The notes under the pieces were generated by a model. The model had not been told where the DNA came from. It did no database searches and saw only the letters and a program-made list of their open reading frames with translations. A stretch of DNA of 64,000 nt from Brachybacterium ginsengisoli (GTDB lineage Bacteria; Actinomycetota; Actinomycetes; Actinomycetales; Dermabacteraceae): NCBI RefSeq assembly GCF_002407065.1, contig NZ_CP023564.1:3596001-3660000 (forward strand). Reading direction: 5' to 3'. Shown here in pieces: positions 47,643 through 56,033 of this stretch. Each line of letters begins with the position of its first letter. The first letter of the stretch is position 1. Both the position numbers and the translations under genes were made by a program.

Positions 47643-50063
47643 TCATCGGGGCTCCACGCCCCGGCTCCGGGCGAGGTAGCGAAGCACGTTGCCCGCGGTG
47701 CGCTGCAGCTCCCCGACGGTGAGCCCGTCCGGTCGCGCGAGGGAGTCCCTGATCGCGTCGTCCCGCGTGGTGCCGAAATGGACCTCCGCACCGGGCATGA
47801 GCACGTCCACCTGGGCGCGCACCCGGTAGGCGCTGTCGCGCAGCGCCGGGAACAGAGGATCGGGCGCGGAGTGCATCCACCAGTCGGTGACCACGTTCCC
47901 GTCGTACTCCCACTCCCCGCGCAGCACCGTGGTGACGAGGTCGTAGTGGTAGTGGCCCCACACCCCGTTGATGCGGTTGTAGGAGGTCATGAGGTTCTGC
48001 GGGCGGGCCTCACGCACCATGATCTCGAAGCCGCGCAGGTAGATCTCCCGCAGCGCCCGCTCGGAGACCCGTGAGTCGTTGACGGTGCGGCGGGTCTCCT
48101 GGTTGTTGGCCGCGAAGTGCTTGGGGCAGGCGGAGACGCCCTGGGACTGCACCCCGGTGACGATCGCGGTTGCCATGGCACCGGTCAGCAGGGGGTCCTC
48201 GGCGAAGTACTCGAAGTTGCGCCCGCACAGCGGGTCCCGATGGATGTTCATCCCGGGGGCGAGGATCATGTCCGAGCCCTTCTCCACCATCTCCCGTCCG
48301 TGGAGCTCGGCGAGCTCGCGCACAGCGGCCGGGTCCCAGCTGGAGGCGAGCGCCGTCCCGCACGGCAGCAGCGCGGCGGAGGCGGCCAGCCGCAGACCGG
48401 AGGGTCCGTCGGTGGTGGTCACGGGCGGGACGCCCCGGGCCCGCAGCGCCTCGGTGACGCCGCCCAGCACGCCGGCGTTGCCGGGAGCGCCCAGCGGGCT
48501 GTCCATGACGAGGTCGCCGTAGGCGAGGCTCTCGAGCTCCTCGTCGCTCAGCCGGGCCACGAACTCCTCGAGCGTCGCGCTCCCCTCGAGCACCGCGGTG
48601 AAGCTCGCCGACGGGTCCGCGATCCTCTCCAGCGCCGCGGGCAGGCGGTCCAGGATCCGTCGGCGCAGATCCTGCTGGGAGGTGGGCACCTGCTCCCAGG
48701 CCACCCGGGCGCGGCCGTCGTCGTCACGGCGCAGCGTCATGCGGTCGAAGGCGTGCTCGGGCCGCACCGCGGCGACTTCCTCGAGCTGGCGGACCACCTG
48801 CAGCCGGGGGACGTGCACGGCACCGACCGGAGCCGCGCGCCGCACGTCGGTCCCGAGGTGGAGACGGTGGTCGCCGGGTTCGAGCACCCAGGCGCTGCGA
48901 TGCCCGCTGGCCCCGGAGTCGTCATAGGAGGCGAGGTCCGCGAGGGGGAAGGAGAGATCGAGCCGGCAGCTCGCGCCGGGCTCGAGAGCGGGAGTCCGCG
49001 CGAAGGCCACCAGGGCCCGGGCGGGCCGGGGCAGCGTGCCGTCGGGCCCCTGCGCATAGACCTGGACCACCTCGCTACCGCTGCGCGCACCGGTGTTGGT
49101 GACGTCGACCGAGAGGGCGACCGTGCCCCCGATCTGCTCCACCGCTCCGGCATCGAGGTCGAAGGTGGTGTACCCCAGGCCGTGCCCGAAGGGGAACAGC
49201 ACCTTCTCCGGGGCGAAGGTCTCGAAGTACCGGTAGCCCACGAAGACGTCCTCGACGTACTCGGTGACCTCGGGATCGCCGAAGTGGCCGGCCGAGGGGT
49301 AGTCCTCGTACCGACGGGCGATGGTGTCGGTGAGGCGTCCGCCCGGCTCCACGGCCCCGGTGAGCACGTCGGCGACCGCGCGGCCGCCCTCCATCCCCCC
49401 GGACCAGGCGAGCACCACGGCATCCAGCGCATGGTCGGCGACCCAGGCGAGGTCGATGACGTTGCCGGTGTCCACGAGGGCCACGGTGCGGTCGAACGCG
49501 GTGCTCACCCGGGCCAGCAGCGACTCCTCCTGCGCGCTGAGGTAGTACGCACCGGGCTCGAGCACGTTGTCGCGGTCCTCGCCGGCCGCGCGGCCGATCA
49601 CCACGACGGCGGTCCCGGAGCGCCGCGCCGCCGCCGCGATCTCCGCATCCGCGATCTCCGGCTCGGGGAAGGAGCGGGGCCACTGCCCCCACTCCTGCCC
49701 GGGATCGGCGGGGTGCTGCAGGCTGTGCGCCTCGTAGCGGGCGGCGAGCTCCTCGTCGACCTGGACCGCTCCCCCCTCGCGCAGGGAGTCCAGCAGGGTG
49801 GTCACGTAGGGGGCGTTGACGTCGCCGCCGGAGCCGTATCCCACCGCGATCCAGTCCTTCTGGGTGCGGCCGAAGAGGGCGACCTGCGATCCATCGGGGA
49901 GCGGGAGGGCCCCGTCGTTGTGCAGGAGGATCGCGCCCTGGGCGGCGAGGGCGCGGGCCCTGTCCGCCAGAGCGGGGGCGACCTGCGGATCCGGATCGAC
50001 GGCGACGGTCGAGGCGGCGGACGGTCGGGCGGCGGTGTGCTGCGAGAGCAGGATGTCGGTCAT
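47643..50063 (-). CDS. GH3 family beta-glucosidase with permuted domain order
   Basis: An 806-residue enzyme in which the usual second half comes first. Residues 1-285 are the GH3 alpha/beta sandwich (AAQGAILLHNDGALPL, then VLFPFGHGLGYTTF), 285-400 an FnIII-like domain, and the TIM-barrel domain follows (TTTDGPSGLRL, CPKHFAANNQETRR), with nucleophile Asp727 in VVTDWW near the end. The same order is known in Ruminococcus albus and Butyrivibrio fibrisolvens beta-glucosidases. It is last in the operon GH5-permease-permease-GH3, and has no signal peptide. Confidence 0.9.
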   Translation of the reverse strand: MTDILLSQHTAARPSAASTVAVDPDPQVAPALADRARALAAQGAILLHNDGALPLPDGSQVALFGRTQKDWIAVGYGSGGDVNAPYVTTLLDSLREGGAVQVDEELAARYEAHSLQHPADPGQEWGQWPRSFPEPEIADAEIAAAARRSGTAVVVIGRAAGEDRDNVLEPGAYYLSAQEESLLARVSTAFDRTVALVDTGNVIDLAWVADHALDAVVLAWSGGMEGGRAVADVLTGAVEPGGRLTDTIARRYEDYPSAGHFGDPEVTEYVEDVFVGYRYFETFAPEKVLFPFGHGLGYTTFDLDAGAVEQIGGTVALSVDVTNTGARSGSEVVQVYAQGPDGTLPRPARALVAFARTPALEPGASCRLDLSFPLADLASYDDSGASGHRSAWVLEPGDHRLHLGTDVRRAAPVGAVHVPRLQVVRQLEEVAAVRPEHAFDRMTLRRDDDGRARVAWEQVPTSQQDLRRRILDRLPAALERIADPSASFTAVLEGSATLEEFVARLSDEELESLAYGDLVMDSPLGAPGNAGVLGGVTEALRARGVPPVTTTDGPSGLRLAASAALLPCGTALASSWDPAAVRELAELHGREMVEKGSDMILAPGMNIHRDPLCGRNFEYFAEDPLLTGAMATAIVTGVQSQGVSACPKHFAANNQETRRTVNDSRVSERALREIYLRGFEIMVREARPQNLMTSYNRINGVWGHYHYDLVTTVLRGEWEYDGNVVTDWWMHSAPDPLFPALRDSAYRVRAQVDVLMPGAEVHFGTTRDDAIRDSLARPDGLTVGELQRTAGNVLRYLARSRGVEPR

Positions 50064-50149
50064 GGTGCGGGCGCTTTCGTCGGCGGCGCCGCATCGAGCG
50101 GGCCGCGCGGGCAGATCGGAGAGCAGGGAGGCGGAGGGCGGGCCGCAGG

Positions 50150-51094
50150 TCAGCCCTTGATCGCCCCCGTCAGCACGCCCTTGGTGAAGAAGCGCTGCGC
50201 GAAGGGGTAGACGATGAGGATCGGCACGGTGGCCACCACGACGATCGCCATCTGCACCGTCTGGGCCGGAGGTGCCGGACGGTCCGGGGCCTGCAGGTCC
50301 GAGAGGGCGTTCCCCTGGACGACGTACTGGTTCAGGACCAGCTGGATCGGCCACTTGGTGGTGTCGTTGATGTACAGCAAGGCGTTGAAGAAGGAGTTCC
50401 AGTAGCCGACGGCGTAGAACAGCGCGATCACCGCCAGCACCGCCTTGGACAGCGGCAGCACGATCGAGGAGAAGATCCGGAACTCGCTGGCCCCGTCGAT
50501 CCGTGCCGACTCCAGCAGCTCCTGCGGGAGCTCCATGAAGAAGTTCCGCATCACGATCATGTTGAACGCGCTGATCAGCCCCGGGAGGATGAGCGCCCAA
50601 TAGCTGTCCAGCAGGCCCAGGTTCTTGATCAGCAGGTAGTTGGGGATGATGCCCGCGCCGAAGAACATCGTGCACAGCACCATCACCATCGCCGCCTTCG
50701 AGAAGGGGACCTCCCGGGTGCGGGTCAGGCCGTAGGCGAGCATCGAGGTGAACAGCAGCGACAGCGCCGTGCCCACCAGGGTGACCCCGGCGGTGACCAG
50801 GAGCGAGCGGGTGACCACTCCCCCGGCGAAGATCGACTCGTAGGCGACGGTGGAGAAGGACGTCGGGACCAGCTGCCCCGAGGTCACCGATCCCGCGTCC
50901 GCGAAGGAGAACAGGATGACGTAGAGGAAGGGGTACAGCATCACCCCGCCGATCATCGCGATCGCGGCCACCTTCAGGGCGCGGACCGTGGGCGAGGGGG
51001 TGTCCATCCAGGGCGGGCGCCCGGGGCTCCTGCGCCGGCGGCGGGGCGTGGGGGCGGACGAGCTGGGTTGGGCGATCTGATCGATGACGGTCAT
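50150..51094 (-). CDS. Carbohydrate ABC transporter permease (LplC/YtcP type)
   Basis: A 314-residue six-helix permease. The EAA loop is QELLESARIDGASEFRIFSSIVLP and the C-terminus YPFAQRFFTKGVLTGAIKG matches the LplC branch. Its ATG shares one base with the stop of the preceding permease (TGATG). Second importer of the window, also lacking its own ATPase; its binding protein is probably the one at 54.1-55.8 kb. Confidence 0.92.
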   Translation of the reverse strand: MTVIDQIAQPSSSAPTPRRRRRSPGRPPWMDTPSPTVRALKVAAIAMIGGVMLYPFLYVILFSFADAGSVTSGQLVPTSFSTVAYESIFAGGVVTRSLLVTAGVTLVGTALSLLFTSMLAYGLTRTREVPFSKAAMVMVLCTMFFGAGIIPNYLLIKNLGLLDSYWALILPGLISAFNMIVMRNFFMELPQELLESARIDGASEFRIFSSIVLPLSKAVLAVIALFYAVGYWNSFFNALLYINDTTKWPIQLVLNQYVVQGNALSDLQAPDRPAPPAQTVQMAIVVVATVPILIVYPFAQRFFTKGVLTGAIKG

Positions 51095-52116
51095 CAGAAG
51101 ATGCCTCCGGTTCCGAGACGCTTGGCGATGCGGTTCGCGGCGATGACCAGGACGGTCGCGATGACGCCCTTAAGCAGCCCGGCCGCGGCCGAGAGCCCCC
51201 AGTCGCCGCCGGCGATGCCGCGGAAGTAGACGAAGGTGTCGAGCACCTGGGCGGCGTTCGCCCCGACGGCCGGCTGCTGCAGCAGGAGCTGTTCGAAGCC
51301 GACGGTCAGCACGTTCCCGACGGTGAGGATCAGCAGCAGGGAGATGACCGGCACCAGGCCCGGCAGGGTGATGTGCCACATGCGGCGCCAGGAGCCGGCG
51401 CCGTCGGTCGCGGCGGATTCGTACAGCTCCGTGGGGATCGAAGAGATGGCGGCGAAGAAGATGATGGTCCCCCAGCCGACGTCCTTCCAGATCACCTGGC
51501 TGACCAGGAGGATCTTGAAGGTATCCGGATTGGTCATGATGTTCACGCCGTGGATGCCGACGGCCTCGAACAGCTGGGCCACCGGCCCGGCGCCGCCGAG
51601 GATCTTCTGCCAGATCGCGATGACGATGACCCAGGAGATGAAGTGCGGAAGGTAGACGACGGTCTGGATGACCCGCTTGATCCGCTCCCCGAGCAGCGAG
51701 TTCAGGAACAGCGCCAGGATGATCGGGGCGGGGAACGCGAACGCGATCTGCAGCAGCGAGATGATCAGCGTGTTGCCGAGCGCCCGCAGCACCTCGTCGT
51801 CGGTGAACAGGTTCGCGAAGTTCGCCAGGCCCACCCACTGGGAGCCGAGGATGCCGCGGAAGGCGGAGAAGTCCTGGAAGGCCACGACATTGCCGGCCAG
51901 CGGCACGTAGGCGAAGAGCAGGAAGAACAGCACGCCGGGCACGATGAACACGTACATCTGCCACTCGCGCTTCATCCGCTGCCAGCGGGTCCGGCGCAGG
52001 GGCACGGCGGGCCGGGCCGGGGTTCGCTCCGCGGCGTCGTCGGCCGTGGTCGCGCCGGTGGCGGCGGCGACCGTCGCGATCTCGGGGGCCACCGGCTCCC
52101 GTGCTCCGATGCTCAT
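51094..52116 (-). CDS. Sugar ABC transporter permease (LplB type)
   Basis: A 340-residue permease with an Ala/Thr-rich cytoplasmic N-terminus (about 50 residues) and six helices. TELYESAATDGAGSWRRMWHITLPGL is the ATPase-coupling loop and GNVLTVGFEQLLLQQ the LplB signature. It overlaps the GH5 gene by four bases, so enzyme and importer are made together. Confidence 0.92.
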   Translation of the reverse strand: MSIGAREPVAPEIATVAAATGATTADDAAERTPARPAVPLRRTRWQRMKREWQMYVFIVPGVLFFLLFAYVPLAGNVVAFQDFSAFRGILGSQWVGLANFANLFTDDEVLRALGNTLIISLLQIAFAFPAPIILALFLNSLLGERIKRVIQTVVYLPHFISWVIVIAIWQKILGGAGPVAQLFEAVGIHGVNIMTNPDTFKILLVSQVIWKDVGWGTIIFFAAISSIPTELYESAATDGAGSWRRMWHITLPGLVPVISLLLILTVGNVLTVGFEQLLLQQPAVGANAAQVLDTFVYFRGIAGGDWGLSAAAGLLKGVIATVLVIAANRIAKRLGTGGIF

Positions 52117-53390
52117 CGCTCGGCTCCTTCCTGATCGGTGGGGTGCTGCGGGTCGGTGGGGTTCTGACGATCGGCGGGGTCCTGCGAACCGACGGTCGAT
52201 GGGCCGCGCGAGGAGATGCCGGGCAGGGCGTCCAGCGCGCCGCCGCGGATCGTGCAGGCGGCCAGGGGCAGGGCGTCCAGGAGCTCCGCGAGGATCTCCT
52301 GGGCCCGGGGCGGGACCGGGCCGCGCCCGGCGGCGTGGTCGATCACCTCTCCCCAGCGGCGCGGCGGGGTGATCACGATCGGCGAAGTGGGCCGATCGAT
52401 CTTCTTCCAGGTCCAGAAGGTCCAGGGGATCTCGTGCTGCTCGAAGAGGCCGAAGGCGGCCGCGTACCAGCCGTCCTCGTTCTCGCCGCTCTCCCCCATC
52501 CACAGGGGCAGGCCGAGTCGCTCGCGCAGCTCCAGCACTCCCCGCAGGCTCTCGGTGGTGGTCTCGGACCAGTACTTGTGGAAGTGCAGGCAGGAGTTCT
52601 CGTCCCACACCCGGTCGATCCCCTCGAAGCGGGTGGCCCAGTTCCAGCCCTCGACGGAGAGTAGGTGGTGGGGGTCGACGGCCCGGATCTCCGCGATCGC
52701 GTCCCGGTAGAAGTCCGCCAGTCGGGGCACGAGCTCGGACCGCTTCTCCGGCAGCGGCTCGTTGAGCAGGTCGTACGCCGAGACCACGGGCTCGTCGGCG
52801 TAGCGCTCGGCGAGCAGGCGCCACAGCCGCAGGCCCTGGGCGTAGGCGTCCGGGTCGGTGAACAGCTCGGGCAGGCGGCGCGGGGAGTCGTCGATGTTCT
52901 CCCCGGTCTGGCCGCCGGGAGCGCCGTGGAGGTCCAGGACGCAGCTGATCCCGGCCTCCCGGCACCAGGCGATGGTGTCGTCGACGTGGGCGATGCCGTC
53001 CGCGAGCAGGTCCCGGCCGTCGAAGATCACCCGGGAGTTCAGCGGGAGGCGCACGTGGTCGAATCCGGCCGCCGCGATCGCGGCGATGTCCCCGGCGGTG
53101 ATGAAGCGTCGGCGGTACTCGGTCCAGAACTCCGCCGCGGAGGCCTCGCCGACCATGTCCAGGACGAGCTGCTCGATGCGGCGCGGGGAGTCGACGGGGG
53201 TGGGGAGGTCCCACATGTAGCCCTCGGGCAGCAGCCAGCCCCCGAGCCCCATCCCTCGCCGGAAGGCGAGGGCGCCCTCGGGCGCCACCAGCCGATCACC
53301 CTCGCGGCGGTGGAACCGCTGCGAGGGGTCGGCCGGGACCGGTCCCGGGGTTGGTGCGGCCGCGGCCGTCGCCGCCTCGTCGATCGTCAT
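52113..53390 (-). CDS. GH5 family glycoside hydrolase, intracellular
   Basis: A 425-residue TIM-barrel retaining glycosidase. Acid/base Glu211 is in YDLLNEPLP and nucleophile Glu300 in WMGESGEN; the barrel start RRGMGLGGWLLPEGYMW and VRLPLNSRVIF fit GH5 (glucanase or exo-glucosidase clades). There is no signal peptide, so it acts on imported oligosaccharides, not on polymer outside. The C-terminus is a loose 40-residue Pro/Thr/Asp-rich tail. First gene of its operon; divergent from the TetR gene. Confidence 0.88.
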   Translation of the reverse strand: MTIDEAATAAAAPTPGPVPADPSQRFHRREGDRLVAPEGALAFRRGMGLGGWLLPEGYMWDLPTPVDSPRRIEQLVLDMVGEASAAEFWTEYRRRFITAGDIAAIAAAGFDHVRLPLNSRVIFDGRDLLADGIAHVDDTIAWCREAGISCVLDLHGAPGGQTGENIDDSPRRLPELFTDPDAYAQGLRLWRLLAERYADEPVVSAYDLLNEPLPEKRSELVPRLADFYRDAIAEIRAVDPHHLLSVEGWNWATRFEGIDRVWDENSCLHFHKYWSETTTESLRGVLELRERLGLPLWMGESGENEDGWYAAAFGLFEQHEIPWTFWTWKKIDRPTSPIVITPPRRWGEVIDHAAGRGPVPPRAQEILAELLDALPLAACTIRGGALDALPGISSRGPSTVGSQDPADRQNPTDPQHPTDQEGAER

Positions 53391-53440
53391 CGTGGACTTC
53401 CGTTCCTGGTCATCGCTGCAGAGGTACTAAGGTCTCGGGC

Positions 53441-54085
53441 ATGGCTTCCAGCGCTCAGGACCCCGGTGACGCGTCGCTGGGCCCGCGCGCCCGGCGGTCG
53501 GCTCTCCGGCGCCAGGAGATCCTCGAGTCGGCGGCCCGGACCATCGGGAGCCGCGGCTACGCCGGGGCGACGCTCGCCGCGATCGCGGAGGACGTCGGCA
53601 TCTCCGCACCGAGCCTCCTGCACCACTTCCGGAACAAGGAGTCCCTGCTCACGGAGCTGCTGGCTGTCCGCGACCAGCTCTCGCGCGGGGATGGCGAGAC
53701 GTCCTTCGACGCCGGCGGCGAGGCCCGGCTGGAGCATCTGGTGGAGACCGCCGAGCTCAACGCCCGCGACCGGGGACTCACCCAGCTGTACGCCGTGCTC
53801 CTCGGCGAGTCGATCACCGAGGGCCACCCCGCCCGGACGTACTTCCGCGACCGCTTCCGCGGCCTGCGCGCCCCGGTGCGCGACGCGCTGCTCACCGCGG
53901 TCGCCGACCCGAGCATCCCCGAGCAGGAGGTCCTGGAGACGGCCGCCGCGATCGTCGCGGTCATGGACGGCGTCCAGTACCAGTTCCTCCTCGAGCCCGA
54001 CGCGGTGGACATGGCCGCGGTGACCCGACGCGCCGTGCGCGCCCTCCTGGCCGATCTGAGGGCGCGCGGCGGCGCCGACGTCTGA
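53441..54085 (+). CDS. TetR family transcriptional regulator
   Basis: A 214-residue repressor. The DNA-binding part is RRQEILESAARTIGSRGYAGATLAAIAEDVGISAPSLLHHFRNKESLL; the C-terminal helical part binds an unknown ligand. TAAGGT seven bases before the ATG suggests a leaderless start. It lies between the GH5-permease operon (divergent) and the binding-protein gene (convergent, 9 bases away). The 24-bp palindrome before the binding-protein gene is a good candidate target. Confidence 0.9.
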   Translation: MASSAQDPGDASLGPRARRSALRRQEILESAARTIGSRGYAGATLAAIAEDVGISAPSLLHHFRNKESLLTELLAVRDQLSRGDGETSFDAGGEARLEHLVETAELNARDRGLTQLYAVLLGESITEGHPARTYFRDRFRGLRAPVRDALLTAVADPSIPEQEVLETAAAIVAVMDGVQYQFLLEPDAVDMAAVTRRAVRALLADLRARGGADV

Positions 54086-54094
54086 GAGCACCGC

Positions 54095-55774
54095 TCAGGA
54101 CGCCGAGTCGAGGGCTTCGGTGTACTCGTCGCAGAGCGTCTGGCCACCGCCCTTGAGCCATGCCTCCCGGTAGGCCGCCATCTCGCTGAGCGGGCGACGG
54201 CCGGTGATGAAGCCGTTGCGGTAGTCCTCGTTCAGCGAGTCCAGCTTCGCGTTGAGCGTCGCGGCACTGGGCGCGACGATGCCGGCGATCGGGTTCGGCA
54301 CCGTGGCGGCGATCAGGGACTCCATCGTGGTCCGGAAGTTCTCGACGTAGTCCTCGAGGGTGGAGCGGATCGAGTAGATCGGCGAGTTGAAGGCGCCGAG
54401 CCACTGCAGCGCGGCGCGGTCCGCGTCGGCCTGCTCGTCGCCGAGCCCGACGACCTCGTGGTCCGGACCGAACTCGTAGTTCACGCCCTCGGAGCCTGAG
54501 CCGATGAACAGCGCCTCCTGGGATCCGAAGGGGGCGCGCCAGTAGTTGATGACGCCGAGCAGCTCGTGCAGCCGCGCCTCGTCCTGGGCGGCCTCCGCGG
54601 AGATCGCGACGATGCCCCAGTAGCCGTCGTCGCGCTGGATGACGAGGTCGCCGCCGTCGACGGCCGGCGGCACGAAGAACTCGGGCTCGGCCTCGGGCGT
54701 CGACTCGATCACCTGGCCGATCATCGGGTTGCCGAAGAAGCCGTTGAAGGAGTCGACCGTCAGGGCGAGCTGCCCGGCGATGAACAGGTCGCCGAGCTCC
54801 CCGCCGATGCCGTCGGGGTGGATCACCCCGGCGTCCCAGACCTTCTTCTCGAACTCCATGACCTGCTCGAAGGCGTCGGTCATCAGCACGTTGACCACCT
54901 TGCCGGCGTCGTCGAGCTGCCAGGTGGTGCCGGCGCGGAACATCCACTCGAACATCGCCTGCTCCTTGCCCGCGATGGTCGCCATGCCCCAGATCTGCTT
55001 GCCGTGCGCCTGGCGGAGCCCGGCGATGTCGCTCATCACCTGCAGCCACTCCTCGGCCGTGGAGCCCATGGAGTCGTGCCCTGCCAGGCGCATCAGGTCG
55101 CCGCGGACCAGCGGGAAGTTCGTGAGGTAGGGGTTCTCGTTGGGCACCCCGTAGATGTGCCCGTTCTTCGAGGAGACCTTCCAGGCGTTGCTGGAGACGT
55201 TGGCGAGGTTCGGCCACTGGAGCACCTTGTCCCCGGAGAGGGTCTCGGTGAGGTCCGCGAAGGCGCCGTCGGCGAGGGCCCGCTGGCCGATCGCGTCGGT
55301 GTCCTGCACGAAGGACAGGTCCGGCACCTTCCCGGAGGCGATGGTGGTGGAGAACTTGTCGTTGTAGCCGTCGGACGCGGTGAGCGTGGGGGTGAAGGTG
55401 ACGTTGAGCCGCTCCTCGAGCTGCTGCCAGTAGTCGTTCTGCTCGCGCGGTCGCGGCGGAGCGCCCCAGAGGACCTGGAAGGTGGTCACCGCCTCGCCGC
55501 TGCCCGGCGGCTCCTCGACGGAGGTGAAGTACTCGGCGACCGGGGACGTGAAGATCATCGGCATGCCCTCGACCTCGGAGGCGATCCCACCGTCGGGGAC
55601 GGGCGGCTCGACGTAGGTCGGCAGCTGGAGCTCCTGATCCTCGAACCCGCCGGAGGCGCCGCCGCCGGTGCCGCCGCCGCAGGCGGCCAGACCGGTGACG
55701 GCGAGCGCGGTGGCGCCGAGGCCGAGGGCGCTGCGACGGGACGGACGGAAGCTGGGGATGTGACTCGTGGTCAT
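54095..55774 (-). CDS. Extracellular solute-binding lipoprotein (LplA type)
   Basis: A 559-residue substrate-binding protein. A signal peptide with RRSALGLGATALAVTG ends at lipobox LAAC. FQVLWGAPPRPREQNDYWQQLEERLNVTF and GKVPDLSFVQDTDAIGQRALADG are LplA-like. It probably serves the two permeases encoded at 50.1-52.1 kb. AAGGGAG precedes the start; a perfect 24-bp palindrome is centred about 46 bases upstream of it. Confidence 0.9.
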   Translation of the reverse strand: MTTSHIPSFRPSRRSALGLGATALAVTGLAACGGGTGGGASGGFEDQELQLPTYVEPPVPDGGIASEVEGMPMIFTSPVAEYFTSVEEPPGSGEAVTTFQVLWGAPPRPREQNDYWQQLEERLNVTFTPTLTASDGYNDKFSTTIASGKVPDLSFVQDTDAIGQRALADGAFADLTETLSGDKVLQWPNLANVSSNAWKVSSKNGHIYGVPNENPYLTNFPLVRGDLMRLAGHDSMGSTAEEWLQVMSDIAGLRQAHGKQIWGMATIAGKEQAMFEWMFRAGTTWQLDDAGKVVNVLMTDAFEQVMEFEKKVWDAGVIHPDGIGGELGDLFIAGQLALTVDSFNGFFGNPMIGQVIESTPEAEPEFFVPPAVDGGDLVIQRDDGYWGIVAISAEAAQDEARLHELLGVINYWRAPFGSQEALFIGSGSEGVNYEFGPDHEVVGLGDEQADADRAALQWLGAFNSPIYSIRSTLEDYVENFRTTMESLIAATVPNPIAGIVAPSAATLNAKLDSLNEDYRNGFITGRRPLSEMAAYREAWLKGGGQTLCDEYTEALDSAS

Positions 55775-55808
55775 GACGCTCTCCCTTGAGGTCGGGCCGG
55801 ACAGGCCA

Positions 55809-55832
55809 AACGCCTAACGGTCGTTAGGCGTT
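55809..55832. promoter_or_regulatory. 24-bp perfect palindrome, probable TetR operator
   Basis: Arms AACGCCTAACG and CGTTAGGCGTT (11 bp each) around GT. Size and the CGTTAG core fit a TetR dimer pair. A related partial word, CTAAGGTC, occurs at the TetR gene's own start (53427-53434). Confidence 0.75.
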
Positions 55833-56033
55833 GATGGCGAGGATCCTACCCCTCGCCACCCGGGCCGCAGAGGCACGAGAGTCACGATCCGGTCACGGGG
55901 TGGGCGCCCCTCGCGCGCGGGGACCGACAGCGCGGAAGCCGCTCCAGCGGGCCCGCGGGTCGACGAAGGGTCTGGTCAGGCGATTGCACGCGGGGCTACC
56001 GTCAGCGCCACCTCATCCTGGAAAGGACCTCCG

